Below are positions 6,006 through 6,132 of a stretch of DNA of 6,132 bases, in pieces. Every line of letters begins with the position of its first letter. The first letter of the stretch is position 1. The notes beneath the pieces are model-generated. The model saw only the letters and a list, made by a program, of their open reading frames with translations. It was not told the DNA's origin and did not search any database. The translations under genes and the position numbers were made by a program. Source of the DNA: Odoribacteraceae bacterium (lineage in GTDB: Bacteria > Bacteroidota > Bacteroidia > Bacteroidales > Marinifilaceae); NCBI GenBank assembly GCA_031259905.1, contig JAIRKS010000005.1:1-6132 (forward strand), in the 5' to 3' direction.

Positions 6006-6132
6006 GTCGGGAGACCGTCGGGAGCTCCCGACGGAGCCGGTACAGTTGTCGGGAGACCGTCGGGAAGCTCCCGACGGAGCCGGTACAGTTGTCGGGAGAC
6101 CGTCGGGAGCTCCCGACGGAGGGAATTCAACT
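6006..6132. repeat. Tandem array of three 42-43 bp palindromic units
   Basis: Units lie at 6006-6047 (42 bp), 6048-6090 (43 bp, one extra A) and 6091-6132 (42 bp, reaching the window edge). Each starts GTCGGGAGAC and contains a GC palindrome (6015-6034, 6057-6077, 6100-6119); units 1 and 3 have a perfect 20-bp palindrome centred on GAGCTC. Units 1 and 2 end in GCCGGTACAGTT, while unit 3 ends in GGAATTCAACT, like the partial unit before unit 1. Near-identity suggests recent duplication. The array may continue beyond the window. Confidence 0.9.

Larger units (their letters stand above)
5778..6132. other. Palindrome-rich intergenic region to the right window edge
   Basis: I see no convincing gene in these 355 bp. 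A 6-bp inverted repeat (CCGTCA 5778-5783 / TGACGG 5801-5806) starts right after the stop codon, followed by the strong hairpin 5825-5854 and then the palindromic repeat cluster 5888-6132. A minus-strand open frame across the repeats encodes only biased Arg/Pro/Ser-rich sequence and runs into the 3' end of the small lipoprotein gene. Confidence 0.65.

Noticed and set aside
5684..6130. Minus-strand open frame of 148 codons across the palindrome array
   Set aside because: Its LRRELP-type repeats come from the palindromic DNA, composition is Arg/Pro/Ser-biased, and it overlaps the end of the small lipoprotein gene.
6006..6132. CRISPR array
   Set aside because: The units are directly contiguous and nearly identical along their whole length, with no variable spacers and no cas gene in view.

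Overview
The window looks like chromosomal DNA from a high-GC member of the Bacteroidota, probably Bacteroidales. Three things point there. Two promoters fit the Bacteroidota primary sigma-factor pattern (TTTG, about 20 bases, TAnnTTTG). All three genes encode lipoproteins with a signal peptide ending in a lipobox cysteine. Starts follow A/T-rich leaders without a clear Shine-Dalgarno. I cannot name the genus.

Layout. Positions 1-2707 (minus strand) hold the first 902 codons of a large surface-type lipoprotein whose 3' end lies beyond the left edge. It has a lipobox, a short heptad stalk, two collagen-like Gly-X-Y blocks of different chemistry around a small non-collagen module, and a long beta-rich ectodomain. 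It has its own promoter (2830-2861) and a leader of about 116 nt. A 479 bp divergent spacer follows. Positions 3187-5214 (plus) encode a complete M13 (neprilysin/PepO-like) zinc endopeptidase lipoprotein with every expected catalytic residue; a strong intrinsic terminator overlaps its stop codon. A good promoter (5270-5301) then drives a 148-aa lipoprotein of unknown function (5331-5777). The last 355 bp contain no convincing gene. They hold a strong hairpin (5825-5854) and a cluster of GC-rich palindromes sharing the core CGGGA..TCCCG, ending in three tandem 42-43 bp units that run to the right edge.

How the genes relate. The three genes appear to be three separate transcription units, not an operon. 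All products should be membrane-anchored and carried to the cell envelope: a probable trimeric stalked surface protein, a metallopeptidase for oligopeptides, and a small lipoprotein. A shared pathway is not shown by the sequence. The two most unusual items are the dual collagen-block lipoprotein and the palindromic tandem array at the right end.
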